From NCBI GenBank assembly GCA_963772225.1, contig CAVYWD010000001.1:434001-498000 (forward strand): a stretch of 64,000 bases of DNA. Reading direction: 5' to 3'. This DNA comes from CAVYWD01 sp963772225. Its GTDB lineage: Bacteria; Myxococcota; Myxococcia; Myxococcales; UBA5297. A program made the translations under genes and the position numbers. This document shows, piece by piece, positions 9,020 through 17,636 of the stretch (its first letter is position 1; every line of letters starts with the position of its first letter). The notes below the pieces were generated by a model. The model was not told the origin of the DNA. It made no database searches and was given only the letters and a program-made list of their open reading frames with translations.

Positions 9020-9838
9020 TCAGCTGGCGACCACGGCGATGCCCGCCGCGTCGGCGCGCTGGGCCACCTCGTCGGCCTCCAACACGACCGTGCGGCCCGC
9101 TTCGACCGCCAGGGCCGCGCCCTTCACCGCGGCGATGACCTCGATGGTCTTGGGGCCGATGGCCGGCAGGTCGAAGCGCTGATCCTGCTGGGGCTTCGCG
9201 CGCTTCACCACCACGATGCCTTCGCCGGCGAGCTCGCCCGCGCGGCGGATGCAGGCGTCGGTGCCCTCGGCGGCCTCCACCGCGATCACGTGCCCCTTGC
9301 GCGTGACCACCGTCTGGCCCACGTCGGCCCGGCCCAGCGCGTGGGCGACCTCGCGCCCCAGCGCCACGTCTCGTTCCTGCTCCGCGTTCAAGGAGCGCCG
9401 CGTGAGCGAGCCCGGCGCCGCCAGGGCCTCCTGCAGGAACTCGGTGGAGGCGATGATGCGGACCCCCTCGCGCTCGAAGACCCCGGCGATGGCCTTGAGC
9501 AGGCCGTCGTCGTTGAAGTTGCGCAGCGAGGCGGCCAGCTTCAGGGCCTTGAGGTCGGGCCGGGCGCTGCGGAACGCGCGGAGCTTCCCGATGCCGCCGG
9601 CCATGGCCGCCTCACGCACTCCGCTGCCGGCGAAGAGGTCGAGCATCTTCCCGAGCTGGCCGAGGCGGACCCAGTGGATTTCGTCCACCTCGCGCTCCAG
9701 CGCCGGGTCGGTCTCGCCGAGGTGCGCCAGAGCCACCACCTGCGCGCCCTGCCGCCGCGCCCCGCGGGCGAACAGCAGCGGGAAGACGCCGTTGCCCGCG
9801 ATGAGCCCCACGCGCCGCAGGGCTTTCTCCCCGCTCAT
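9020..9838 (-). CDS. lpxI: UDP-2,3-diacylglucosamine pyrophosphatase LpxI
   Basis: Hydrolyses UDP-2,3-diacylglucosamine to lipid X and UMP in lipid A synthesis, replacing LpxH in many alpha- and deltaproteobacteria. The 272-residue length matches the family. Visible hallmarks are the N-terminal GLIAGNGVFPLLFA segment, the central GGIGKLRAF and FNDDGLL blocks, and a C-terminal half with EGTDACIRRAG and the conserved KPQQDQRFDLPAIGP segment, which carries the acidic catalytic residues. It overlaps lpxA by 4 bp (ATGA type), so the two are coupled. LpxI rather than LpxH is consistent with a myxobacterium-like host. Confidence 0.94.
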   Translation of the reverse strand: MSGEKALRRVGLIAGNGVFPLLFARGARRQGAQVVALAHLGETDPALEREVDEIHWVRLGQLGKMLDLFAGSGVREAAMAGGIGKLRAFRSARPDLKALKLAASLRNFNDDGLLKAIAGVFEREGVRIIASTEFLQEALAAPGSLTRRSLNAEQERDVALGREVAHALGRADVGQTVVTRKGHVIAVEAAEGTDACIRRAGELAGEGIVVVKRAKPQQDQRFDLPAIGPKTIEVIAAVKGAALAVEAGRTVVLEADEVAQRADAAGIAVVAS

Positions 9839-10608
9839 CGGACGACGCCCCGCTCGGAGGACTGGATGAACGCGACCAGCCGGTCGACCTCCGGGTGGCC
9901 GCCGAGCTGAGCGCGGACCTTGTCGAGCGCCTCGCGCAGGCCGAGCTGGGACCGGAAGAGCAGCCGGTAGGCCTCCTTGATGCGCCCGATGGCCTCGGCG
10001 CTGTAGCCGTGGCGGCTCAGGCCCACGGTGTTGAGCCCGGCGAGCTCGGCCCGGTCGCCCTGGACGGTGCAGTACGGGGCGACGTCCATGGTGACCGAGG
10101 CGCCCGCAGCGACGAAGGCGTGGCGCCCTACCCGGACGAACTGGTGGATGCCCGAGAGCCCGCCGCAGATGACGAAGTCCTCGACCACCACGTGCCCGCC
10201 CAGCGCGACGCTGTTGGCGAAGACGCAGCCCGAGCCCACCTGGCAGTCGTGGGCGACGTGCGAGTAGGCCATGAAGAGGTTTTTGTCGCCGACTCGGGTG
10301 ACGCCGCCTCCGCCCGCGGTGCCGATGTGCAGGGTGACGAACTCGCGGATCTGGTTGTGGTCGCCGATGACGAGGCGCGTGGGCTCGCCGGCGTACTTGA
10401 GGTCCTGCGGGATGGCGCCGATGGCCGCGAACTGGAAAATGCGGTTGCCGCGCCCGATGGCCGTATCGCCCTCGATGACGGCATGGGCGCCCACGGTGGT
10501 CTCGGGGCCGATCTTCACCTTCGGGCCGATCACCGCGTAAGGGCCGACTTGCGCGCTCGGGTCGAGCTCGGCCCCCGGCGCGACGACGGCGGTGGGATGC
10601 GCGGGCAT
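9835..10608 (-). CDS. lpxA: UDP-N-acetylglucosamine acyltransferase LpxA
   Basis: Cytoplasmic trimeric enzyme that moves a 3-hydroxyacyl chain from ACP to UDP-GlcNAc, the first step of lipid A synthesis. The 257-residue protein shows left-handed beta-helix hexapeptide repeats throughout residues 10-190, with the catalytic His in the SHVAHDC segment and a nucleotide-binding GLSGIHQFVRVG block. The C-terminal helical domain begins near 195 (GLNTVGLSRHGYS). It is followed directly by lpxI. In many relatives fabZ sits between lpxD and lpxA; here glgX takes that place and fabZ is absent from the window. Confidence 0.96.
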   Translation of the reverse strand: MPAHPTAVVAPGAELDPSAQVGPYAVIGPKVKIGPETTVGAHAVIEGDTAIGRGNRIFQFAAIGAIPQDLKYAGEPTRLVIGDHNQIREFVTLHIGTAGGGGVTRVGDKNLFMAYSHVAHDCQVGSGCVFANSVALGGHVVVEDFVICGGLSGIHQFVRVGRHAFVAAGASVTMDVAPYCTVQGDRAELAGLNTVGLSRHGYSAEAIGRIKEAYRLLFRSQLGLREALDKVRAQLGGHPEVDRLVAFIQSSERGVVR

Positions 10609-10696
10609 TCTGTCGAATCTCCAGAAATGGGCGGTGTCTCGCGCCGGACTCTACACGCCGACCGCGGGCCGCTCAACGCGCGAAAGCGGGCTCGGC

Positions 10697-12757
10697 TCAG
10701 GGAGTCGGCGCCAGCGCGGCGAGGAAGACGAGCGAGTTCGGCCCGACGCGGTACGAGTCTGTCTTCAGCACCGGCGCATCCTCCCACCGGTTCACGTCGT
10801 GGGGCGCCGAGAGGTAGGTGTCGATGATGAGGCGCCAGCCGTCCTGGACCTTGGGCAGCTCGAACGCCAGGGGTTCGCGCCAGGCGTTGATGAGGAGGTG
10901 CCCCAGCGTCGTCCCCTCCACGTCCTGCGCCGAGGCCGCCAGCGTGTGGCTGTTTTCACCCCAGTCGGGCTCGAACAGCCGAACGCCGTGCCACTGGATG
11001 CGCGAGCGCCTCAAGAACTCGGTGAGCGTGAGCGGCCCGCCGCGCCGGGGCAGCATGGACGCGCGCAGCCGGATGAGGCGCCGCACGAACCGGTGAATGT
11101 CGGAGTGGCGCTCGACGAGCCGCCAGTCCACCCAGGAGGTCTCGTTGTCCTGGCACCAGGCGTTGTTGTTGCCGCCCTGCGTGCGCCGCATCTCGTCGCC
11201 CATGAGCAGCATGGGGATGCCCGGCGCGAGGAGCGTCACCGATAGGAAGTTCTTCACCTGGCGGTTGCGGAGCGCCTCCACGTCGGCGCGCTGGGTGGGC
11301 CCCTCCACGCCGCAGTTCCACGCCAGGTCGTGGTCCGTCCCGTCCCGGTTGGACTCGCCGTTGGCCTCGTTGCGCTTTTTCTCGTAGGTGACGAGGTCGT
11401 TGAGGGTGAAGCCGTCGTGGCAGGTGACGAAGTTGACGCTCCGCTCGGGCTCGTCGCCCTGCTTCTCGTAGAGGTCGGGGCTCGCCAGCATCCGGTTGGC
11501 GAAGGCCGAGACGGTGCCGGCGTCGCCCCGCATGAACGCGCGGACGTCGTCGCGGAAGCGGCCGTTCCACTCGCGCCACTCCTCGCCGACGAACGAGCCC
11601 ACCTGGTACAGGCCGCCCGCGTCCCAAGCCTCGGCGATGAGCTTGGTGCCGCACAGGATGGGGTCGCTCTCCACGTCCCAGATGACCGGCGGGCTGGCCA
11701 CCGGGTGGCCCGTGTGATCGCGCGAGAGGACCGCCGCCAGGTCGAAGCGGAAGCCGTCGACGTGCATCTCGGAGGCCCAGTAGCGCAGGCTGTCGAGGAT
11801 GAGCCGGCGGACCATGGGGTGGTTCGCGCGCAGCGTATTGCCGCAGCCCGAGAAGTTCTCGTAGCCCGACCAGCCCTTCTTGCCGTCGAGCAGGTAGTAG
11901 GAGCGGTTATCGAGCCCGCGGTAGCAGAGGGTGGGCCCGCGCTCGTCGTTCTCGGTGGTGTGGTTGTAGACGACGTCGAGGATGACCTCGATGCCGGCGC
12001 GGTGCAGCGCCTTCACCAGGTCGCGGAACTCGTCCAGCGCGCCCAGCGACGTGCCGCAAGCGGTGTAGCCCAGGTGAGGCGCGAAGAACGAAATGGGCGA
12101 GTAGCCCCAGTAATTCGTGCGCGGCGGCGGCGCGTCTTGCGGGTCGAACTGGAAGACCGGCATCAGCTCCACGGCGGTCACACCCAGCTCGCTGAGGTAG
12201 GGGATCTTCTCCATCAGCCCGGCGAAGGTGCCGCGCTTCTCGGGGGCGACGCCCGAGCTCTCGTGGCGGGTGAAGCCGCGCACGTGGGCCTCGTAGATCA
12301 CCGTGCGACCCGCCGGGACGTGGAGCGGCAGGTCGCCTTCCCAGTCGTAGCGGGAGGTGTCCACCACGATGCTCTTCATGGCGGTTCCGGCGGTGTCGCC
12401 GCGGCGACAGGCCGCCTGCCGGTCGTAGGTCTTGGGGATGGCGAGCGCCTTGCCGTAGGGGTCGAGCAGCAGCTTTTCCCTATCGAAGCGGAAGCCGTGC
12501 GGCGGGTCGAACGGCCCTTCGGCGCGGTAGCCGTAGATCTGCCCCGGGACCACGCCGGGGACGAATGCGTGCCAGTAGTGGTAGGTGCGGTGGCGGCCAG
12601 GCTCGAGCCGGAGAGTGCGCGAGGGGCGCGCGTCCTCGGGCCGGTCGAAGAAGAGCAGCTCGACGGCCGTGGCGTCTCGGGCCCAAATCGAGAAGTTCAC
12701 GCCGTCGGGCCGAGGAGTGGCCCCGAGCGGCCAGGTGGTGCCCGGGTGAACGTCCAT
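10697..12757 (-). CDS. glgX: Glycogen debranching enzyme (isoamylase type)
   Basis: Hydrolyses alpha-1,6 branch points in glycogen. The 686-residue protein has an N-terminal CBM48-like domain (about 1-120) and a GH13 catalytic barrel. Catalytic residues are the Asp in GFRFDLAAVL (nucleophile), the Glu in LIAEAWDAGG (acid/base) and the Asp in VTCHDGFTLND (stabiliser). ATG 12757 was chosen because it has a GGGAG ribosome site 3 nt upstream and begins at the conserved TTWPLGATP segment; a longer frame to 12889 adds only Arg/Pro/Ala-rich sequence. The gene stands between lpxD and lpxA on the same strand and has no obvious tie to lipid A. Confidence 0.94.
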   Translation of the reverse strand: MDVHPGTTWPLGATPRPDGVNFSIWARDATAVELLFFDRPEDARPSRTLRLEPGRHRTYHYWHAFVPGVVPGQIYGYRAEGPFDPPHGFRFDREKLLLDPYGKALAIPKTYDRQAACRRGDTAGTAMKSIVVDTSRYDWEGDLPLHVPAGRTVIYEAHVRGFTRHESSGVAPEKRGTFAGLMEKIPYLSELGVTAVELMPVFQFDPQDAPPPRTNYWGYSPISFFAPHLGYTACGTSLGALDEFRDLVKALHRAGIEVILDVVYNHTTENDERGPTLCYRGLDNRSYYLLDGKKGWSGYENFSGCGNTLRANHPMVRRLILDSLRYWASEMHVDGFRFDLAAVLSRDHTGHPVASPPVIWDVESDPILCGTKLIAEAWDAGGLYQVGSFVGEEWREWNGRFRDDVRAFMRGDAGTVSAFANRMLASPDLYEKQGDEPERSVNFVTCHDGFTLNDLVTYEKKRNEANGESNRDGTDHDLAWNCGVEGPTQRADVEALRNRQVKNFLSVTLLAPGIPMLLMGDEMRRTQGGNNNAWCQDNETSWVDWRLVERHSDIHRFVRRLIRLRASMLPRRGGPLTLTEFLRRSRIQWHGVRLFEPDWGENSHTLAASAQDVEGTTLGHLLINAWREPLAFELPKVQDGWRLIIDTYLSAPHDVNRWEDAPVLKTDSYRVGPNSLVFLAALAPTP

Positions 12758-12910
12758 GCTCCCACTTTCGCTGGGCACCTGTGCGCCCACAAGTTCAGAA
12801 CATGCCCATTCGGGCCGGCGCGGTGCTCGCCCCGCCTTCGCCCGCGCGGGGGCACTCTTCTTCGGTCGGGTCGGAGGCCGTCGTGCCAAGGGTTCGCGCC
12901 GAGTCAGTCG

Positions 12911-13981
12911 CTACTTCGAGAGCAGCGCCGCCAGCTTGGCCTCGAGCTCCTCGACCTTCTTCTCGAGCGCTCGCACCCTGCGATTGGTCTCCGGCAGCTT
13001 GATCGAGGCTATCAGCATTCGCTGGTGCTCGCGCAGATCCTGGCTCGGAGTGCCCATGTACTCGCCGCCAGGCGCGAGGTCCTTGAGCACGCCGCTCTGG
13101 CCGCCCACGCGTGCGCCGTCGCCGACCTTCACGTGGTTGGTCGTCGCCGACTGCCCGCCCATGACCGCGCCCGCTCCCACCGCGCTCGAGCCGGCGAGGC
13201 CCACCTGGCCGCAGAGGATGGCGAGCGCTCCGACTTGGACGTTGTGGCCGACCTGGACGAGGTTGTCGATCTTCGCGCCATCGCCCACGCGCGTGGCGCC
13301 CAGGGTGGCCCGGTCGACGGCGGAGTTGGCGCCTATCTCCACGTCGGCGCCTATCTCCACGACGCCGACCTGCGGGATCTTGAAATGGCGCGGGCCAGAC
13401 GCGTCGAAGGCGAACCCGAAGCCGTCCGCGCCAATGACCACCCCCGGATGCAGAATGCAGTCGGGGCCCAAGCGGCAGCGCTCGCGGACCACGGCGCCCG
13501 GATAGAGGACCGAGCCGCCGCCGACCTCGGCGTCCTCGCCCACGAACACCTGCGGAAACAGCACCGCCTTGGGGCCCACCCGAGCGCCCCGGGAGACGAA
13601 GGCGAAGGCCATCACCGTCGCGGAGGGGTCGACCTGGGCGCCCGCCTCCACCACCGCGCGCGGGTCGATGCCGGGGGTAAACGTCGGCCGCGGGTGGAAG
13701 GCGGCCGAGATGCGCGCGAACGACAGGTAGGGGTCGGCGGCGACCACCGCCGGCCGCCCCTGGAGGAGCGGCACCGACTTCGGGTGCACCACCACGGCGC
13801 TCGCCGCGGTGGCTGCCAGGGCGTCGCGATAATGGGGGTTGTTGTAGAACGCGATGTCGCCCGGCCGCGCCTCGGCGAGCCCGTTGACCCCGCGAATGAG
13901 GAGAGCGGGGTCGCCGCTCACCTCGCCACCCACCAGCGCCGCCAGCTCGGCGAGCGCCTTGGGCCCCGGCTCATTCGTCAA
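12911..13981 (-). CDS. lpxD: UDP-3-O-(3-hydroxyacyl)glucosamine N-acyltransferase LpxD
   Basis: Adds the second hydroxyacyl chain, on nitrogen, to the lipid A precursor. The 356-residue protein has the LpxD N-terminal domain (about 1-105, including GVNGLAEARPGDIAF), then a left-handed beta-helix of hexapeptide repeats (about 105-310). The catalytic His is in the LVQVGHNVQVG segment, and the family signature VVIGADGFGFA is present. A short C-terminal coiled coil (about 330-352, rich in Lys/Glu/Leu) ends the protein. It lies 35 bp downstream of ompH/skp, matching the conserved ompH-lpxD order of Gram-negative bacteria. Confidence 0.96.
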   Translation of the reverse strand: MTNEPGPKALAELAALVGGEVSGDPALLIRGVNGLAEARPGDIAFYNNPHYRDALAATAASAVVVHPKSVPLLQGRPAVVAADPYLSFARISAAFHPRPTFTPGIDPRAVVEAGAQVDPSATVMAFAFVSRGARVGPKAVLFPQVFVGEDAEVGGGSVLYPGAVVRERCRLGPDCILHPGVVIGADGFGFAFDASGPRHFKIPQVGVVEIGADVEIGANSAVDRATLGATRVGDGAKIDNLVQVGHNVQVGALAILCGQVGLAGSSAVGAGAVMGGQSATTNHVKVGDGARVGGQSGVLKDLAPGGEYMGTPSQDLREHQRMLIASIKLPETNRRVRALEKKVEELEAKLAALLSK

Positions 13982-14016
13982 GGCGGCACCTCGTCTGCTT
14001 CAGGCCGGCTGCGCGC

Positions 14017-14616
14017 CTACTTCTTCGGAGCGTCCTTCTTGGCGGCGTCCTTGGGAGCCGGCGTGGCCGCGCCTGCGGGAGCGCCGCCGGCCGAGCCCTT
14101 GCCGAACTTGGCGTTGTACTTGCGGACGACCTCGTTGGTGATGTCCAGCGAGTCGGGCGCGTAGGCCAGGATCTGCCCGTCGAAAACGAAGGTGATGCTC
14201 TCGGCCTCGGCGATGCCGCGGATCACGCCCTGCATCTTGCCGAGGATCTCGCGGGTGACGCGGGCGTCCTCGTCCTGGAGCTCCTTCTGCGAGTCCTGGA
14301 GGTAGCGGGAGAGCTCCATGACCTTCGCCTGCAGCTCGGTCTGCTTCTCACGCAGCTTGTCGTCCTTGAGCATGCCCTCGTGAGCCTGGTTTTCGAGCTG
14401 GGCGCCCTCGCGCTTCAGGTCCTCTTGGCGGTCGTTGAGCCTCTTCTGCTTGTCCTCGAACTGCTTCTTGAGCCTCGCCTGCGCGACCTTGCTCTCCTCC
14501 ACCTCGTTGAGAGCGCGGCGCATGTCGCAGTAGGCGAACTTGGCCTCCGCGCGGGCGGCGGTGGTGGCGAGCGAGGCGACGGCGACGGCGAGGGCGGCGG
14601 CGGTGCGCGGCTTCAT
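14017..14616 (-). CDS. skp: OmpH/Skp-family periplasmic chaperone
   Basis: Periplasmic holdase chaperone for unfolded outer-membrane proteins. The 199-residue protein has an Ala/Val-rich signal peptide cleaved near residue 23 (after ARAEA), then a long Lys/Glu/Gln-rich helical coiled-coil region (about 35-120) that forms the tentacles of Skp, and a conserved C-terminal strand region (ITFVFDGQILAYAPDSLDIT). A Lys/Ala/Pro-rich tail of about 30 residues (165-199) goes beyond the usual domain. It is the first gene of the lipid A cluster; the usual upstream neighbour bamA is not next to it here. Confidence 0.9.
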   Translation of the reverse strand: MKPRTAAALAVAVASLATTAARAEAKFAYCDMRRALNEVEESKVAQARLKKQFEDKQKRLNDRQEDLKREGAQLENQAHEGMLKDDKLREKQTELQAKVMELSRYLQDSQKELQDEDARVTREILGKMQGVIRGIAEAESITFVFDGQILAYAPDSLDITNEVVRKYNAKFGKGSAGGAPAGAATPAPKDAAKKDAPKK

Positions 14617-14937
14617 CAGTGCTCCTTCAAGGCGCCCCGAATGAGAAACGGGGGCTTCGGGTGGTCGACGGCACTCAACCGTCGAGCCCGCGGTTCGATG
14701 CCGCGTAGCGGCTTCACTACGGGTCTGCGACCGAAGATCGCAAACCCCCCGGAAAATCCGGCCAAGGCAAGCGCGGGACCTTATTCGGCCGCGCTGAAGA
14801 GTGTCAAGAACCAGCGTTCAGGCTGCTCGCAGGGCGATCGACCGGGCGTTCCTTGCTCGCGAGCAGGCGGCTTCCTTGGCGCGGCCGAGGGCGGGACGCA
14901 GATTTGCGGCCACCAGCTCTTCGTCGACGAGGTTCCC
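14617..14937. other. Divergent intergenic region between skp and maeB
   Basis: A gap of 321 bp that must hold promoters for both strands. It contains several small hairpins, for example CGCGG/CCGCG at 14689-14705 and GCCGC/GCGGC next to it. These superficially resemble tRNA arms, but no acceptor stem pairs, so they are not called as an RNA gene. No convincing promoter consensus was found. Confidence 0.5.
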
Positions 14938-17226
14938 ATGCCCCAGAACACCCCGCCGCGCGCTCCCCGGAGCCCGCGCCAAGACGCGCTCACCTACCAC
15001 TCCAGCGGCCGGAAGGGAAAAGTGGAGGTCGTCCCCACCAAGCCGTGCGCGACCCAGCGCGACCTGTCGCTCGCCTACACCCCCGGGGTGGCGGAGCCGT
15101 GCCTGGAGATCGAGCGAGACCCGGACCTCTCGTACCAGTACACCGCGCGCGGCAATCTGGTGGCGGTCGTCTCCAACGGCACGGCGGTCCTGGGCTTGGG
15201 CGACTTAGGGCCCGCGGCAGGGAAGCCGGTGATGGAGGGCAAGGGCGTGCTGTTCAAGCGGTTCGCCGACATCGACGTGTTCGACATCGAGATCGACGCG
15301 CGCGAGGTGGACGAGGTCTGCCGGGTCGTCAAGGCGCTGGAGCCGACCTTCGGCGGCATCAACCTGGAAGACATCAAGGCGCCGGAGTGCTTCGCCATCG
15401 AGGAGCGGCTCAAGAGGGAGATGCAGATCCCGGTCTTCCACGACGACCAGCACGGCACGGCCATCATCAGCGGCGCGGCGCTGATCAACGCGCTCGAGGT
15501 CGCCGGCAAGCGGGCCGGTGACGTCCAGGTCGTGGTGTCGGGCGCGGGCGCTTCGGCCATCGCCTGCGCGAGCTTCTACCTCCAGCTCGGCGTCCGGCGA
15601 GAGAACGTGGTCCTGGTCGACACGCGAGGCGTGGTCTTCAAGGGGCGCTCCGAGGGCATGAACGAGTACAAGGCCGCCTTCGCCTCCGACACCCGCGCCC
15701 GCACGCTGGCCGAGGCGATGGAGGGCGCCGACGTCTTCCTGGGGTGCTCGGCCAAAGGCCTCGTGACGCCGCGCATGGTGCAGGCGATGGCCAAGAACCC
15801 CATCGTCTTCGCGCTGGCGAACCCCGACCCGGAGATCAGCTACCCCGACGCGGTGGCGGCGCGGGGCGACGTCATCATGGCCACCGGCCGCAGCGACTAC
15901 CCGAACCAGGTGAACAACGTCTTGGGGTTCCCGTTCATCTTTCGCGGCGCCCTGGACGTGCGCGCCCGCGCCATCACCGAGCCGATGAAGCGGGCCGCGT
16001 CGCAGGCGCTGGCCGCGCTGGCCAAGCAAGAGGTGCCAGACTCGGTGAGCCGCGCCTACGGCGGCAGCGCCTTCAGCTTCGGCCGCGAGTACATCATCCC
16101 CAAGCCGTTCGACCCGCGCGTGTTGCTGTGGGTGGCACCCGCCGTGGCCCAGGCCGCCATGGAAACCGGCGTCGCGCGGGTGAAGGTCGATGTCGCCGAG
16201 TACCGCGAGAAGCTGCGCAAGAGCCTTTCGCGCGGCTACCAGGTGATGAGCACCATCTACTCCAAAGCGCGCGCCCGGAAGGCGCGCATCGGCTTCGACG
16301 AGGGCGACCAGGTCAAGATCCTGCAAGCCGCGCAGGTCCTCTTGAGCGACGGCGTCTGCGAGCCGGTGCTGCTGGGCGACCCCAAGGTCATCCGCGGGGT
16401 CATCGAAGAGCGAAAGATGGACGAGCTGAAGGACGTGGCGATCATCCAGCCCACGCAAAGCCCGAATTTCGAGCGCTACGTCGACCGCCTCTTCGAGCTC
16501 CGCCAGCGGCGGGGGCTGACCCGGCACGAGGCCCGTTCGCGCATGCACCGGCGCAACATGTTCTGCTCGGTGATGCTCGAGCAGGGCGAGATCGACGGGA
16601 TGATCACCGGCCTGACCACGAGCTACAACGACGCCATCCGCGCGCCGCTCCAAGTCATCCGCACGCGCGGCGGCCGACGCGCCGGCGGCGTCTACATCTT
16701 GGCGTTCAAGAACGACTTCAAGTTCCTGGCCGACTGCACCGTGAACATCGACCCGACGGCCGAGGAGCTCGCGGAGATCGCCCTGCAGACCGCCGACCTC
16801 GCCCGCTCGTTCGACGTCGAGCCGAGGGTGGCGATGCTCAGCTACTCGAACTTCGGGTCGGCGCCGGGCCGGAGCCCCGACAAGGTCCGGCGCGCCGCGG
16901 AGATCGCCCGGAAGTTGCGCCCTGAAGTGATCCTGGACGGAGAGCTCCAGGCCGACGCGGCGCTCAACACCGAGCTGCGGCGAAACGACTTCCCCTTCTC
17001 GGCGCTCGCCGAAGACGCGAACGTGCTCATCTTCCCTTGCCTCGACGCCGCGAACATCGCCTACAAGCTCCTCTGGAGGCTGGGCGGTGCCGAGGTCATC
17101 GGGCCGGTCCTGCTGAACATGAGCAAGCCGGTGAACGTGCTGCAGATGGGCTCGGACGTGCACGAGATCGTCGCGCTCACCGGCGTGACCGCGTTGAGGG
17201 CGCAGGGCGGGGCATTCGCGTACTGA
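14938..17226 (+). CDS. maeB: NADP-dependent malic enzyme with phosphotransacetylase-like domain
   Basis: Oxidative decarboxylation of malate to pyruvate, giving NADPH. The 762-residue length fits the MaeB type. Residues about 1-425 are the malic enzyme: CATQRDLSLAYTPGVAEPC near the start, the catalytic KGVLFKRF region, the metal-binding EDIKAPECFAIEERL and DDQHGTA segments, and a GAGASAI nucleotide-binding loop. Residues about 430-755 resemble phosphate acetyltransferase, which in MaeB is thought to be regulatory (acetyl-CoA sensing). ATG 14938 was chosen because conserved sequence begins soon after it and a GACGAGG ribosome site lies upstream; the frame stays open back to 14380 without similarity. 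Confidence 0.95.
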   Translation: MPQNTPPRAPRSPRQDALTYHSSGRKGKVEVVPTKPCATQRDLSLAYTPGVAEPCLEIERDPDLSYQYTARGNLVAVVSNGTAVLGLGDLGPAAGKPVMEGKGVLFKRFADIDVFDIEIDAREVDEVCRVVKALEPTFGGINLEDIKAPECFAIEERLKREMQIPVFHDDQHGTAIISGAALINALEVAGKRAGDVQVVVSGAGASAIACASFYLQLGVRRENVVLVDTRGVVFKGRSEGMNEYKAAFASDTRARTLAEAMEGADVFLGCSAKGLVTPRMVQAMAKNPIVFALANPDPEISYPDAVAARGDVIMATGRSDYPNQVNNVLGFPFIFRGALDVRARAITEPMKRAASQALAALAKQEVPDSVSRAYGGSAFSFGREYIIPKPFDPRVLLWVAPAVAQAAMETGVARVKVDVAEYREKLRKSLSRGYQVMSTIYSKARARKARIGFDEGDQVKILQAAQVLLSDGVCEPVLLGDPKVIRGVIEERKMDELKDVAIIQPTQSPNFERYVDRLFELRQRRGLTRHEARSRMHRRNMFCSVMLEQGEIDGMITGLTTSYNDAIRAPLQVIRTRGGRRAGGVYILAFKNDFKFLADCTVNIDPTAEELAEIALQTADLARSFDVEPRVAMLSYSNFGSAPGRSPDKVRRAAEIARKLRPEVILDGELQADAALNTELRRNDFPFSALAEDANVLIFPCLDAANIAYKLLWRLGGAEVIGPVLLNMSKPVNVLQMGSDVHEIVALTGVTALRAQGGAFAY

Positions 17227-17636
17227 GCCAGCCTTAGCCCCTCTCGCCCGCAGTCGCCGCACTGAGTTGAGGGCGCTGTCGAGCGTTTTGAGCACGACCC
17301 GGTGAGGCGGCCCGAGCTTCGGGTATTCTCCGCGTGGCCGAGGAAGGGATCGACACCGCGCCGACGACCTGGAGTGGCCGAGCTCCGGATTCGCCTGCCG
17401 CGCCTCTCGCCGGTTGGACGCCTGCCCGCCAAGCGGGAATCTCGTACTCTGGGGCTGGGCCCGCGCAAACGGCCCCGACCACAGCCGCCGCTCACCCGAC
17501 CCGCCTTCCGCGACGCCGCGGCGCGCGCGTCTTCAGCTATGCTCCTCGGCCGCTCCTCTCTCCTCTCGATAGTGCTTGCTGGACTTGTCCGGTTTTGGTA
17601 ATCCAACACGCCCTAATCCCAAGGGGATTCTGCAAA
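17227..17636. other. Intergenic region between maeB and nuoG
   Basis: A gap of 410 bp. Reading frames here are short or shadow-like, and no protein-like stretch stands out. No clear terminator for maeB (no stem with a T-run) and no convincing promoter for nuoG was seen. The AAGGGGA ribosome site for nuoG is at its right end. Confidence 0.5.

Noticed and set aside
14660..14712. tRNA-like arms (a 7-nt anticodon-like loop and a TTCGA-type T-loop)
   Set aside because: The position before the supposed anticodon is not T, the acceptor strand after the T-arm has no partner upstream, and no D-arm is seen. Chance hairpins in GC-rich DNA.
15205..17295. Long minus-strand frame opposite maeB
   Set aside because: Arg/Asp/His-rich shadow of a clear malic enzyme; no independent motif.
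17560..17610. Sigma-70-like promoter (TTGCTG, 17 nt, TAATCC) upstream of nuoG
   Set aside because: Only half of each hexamer matches; expected by chance in a region this long.
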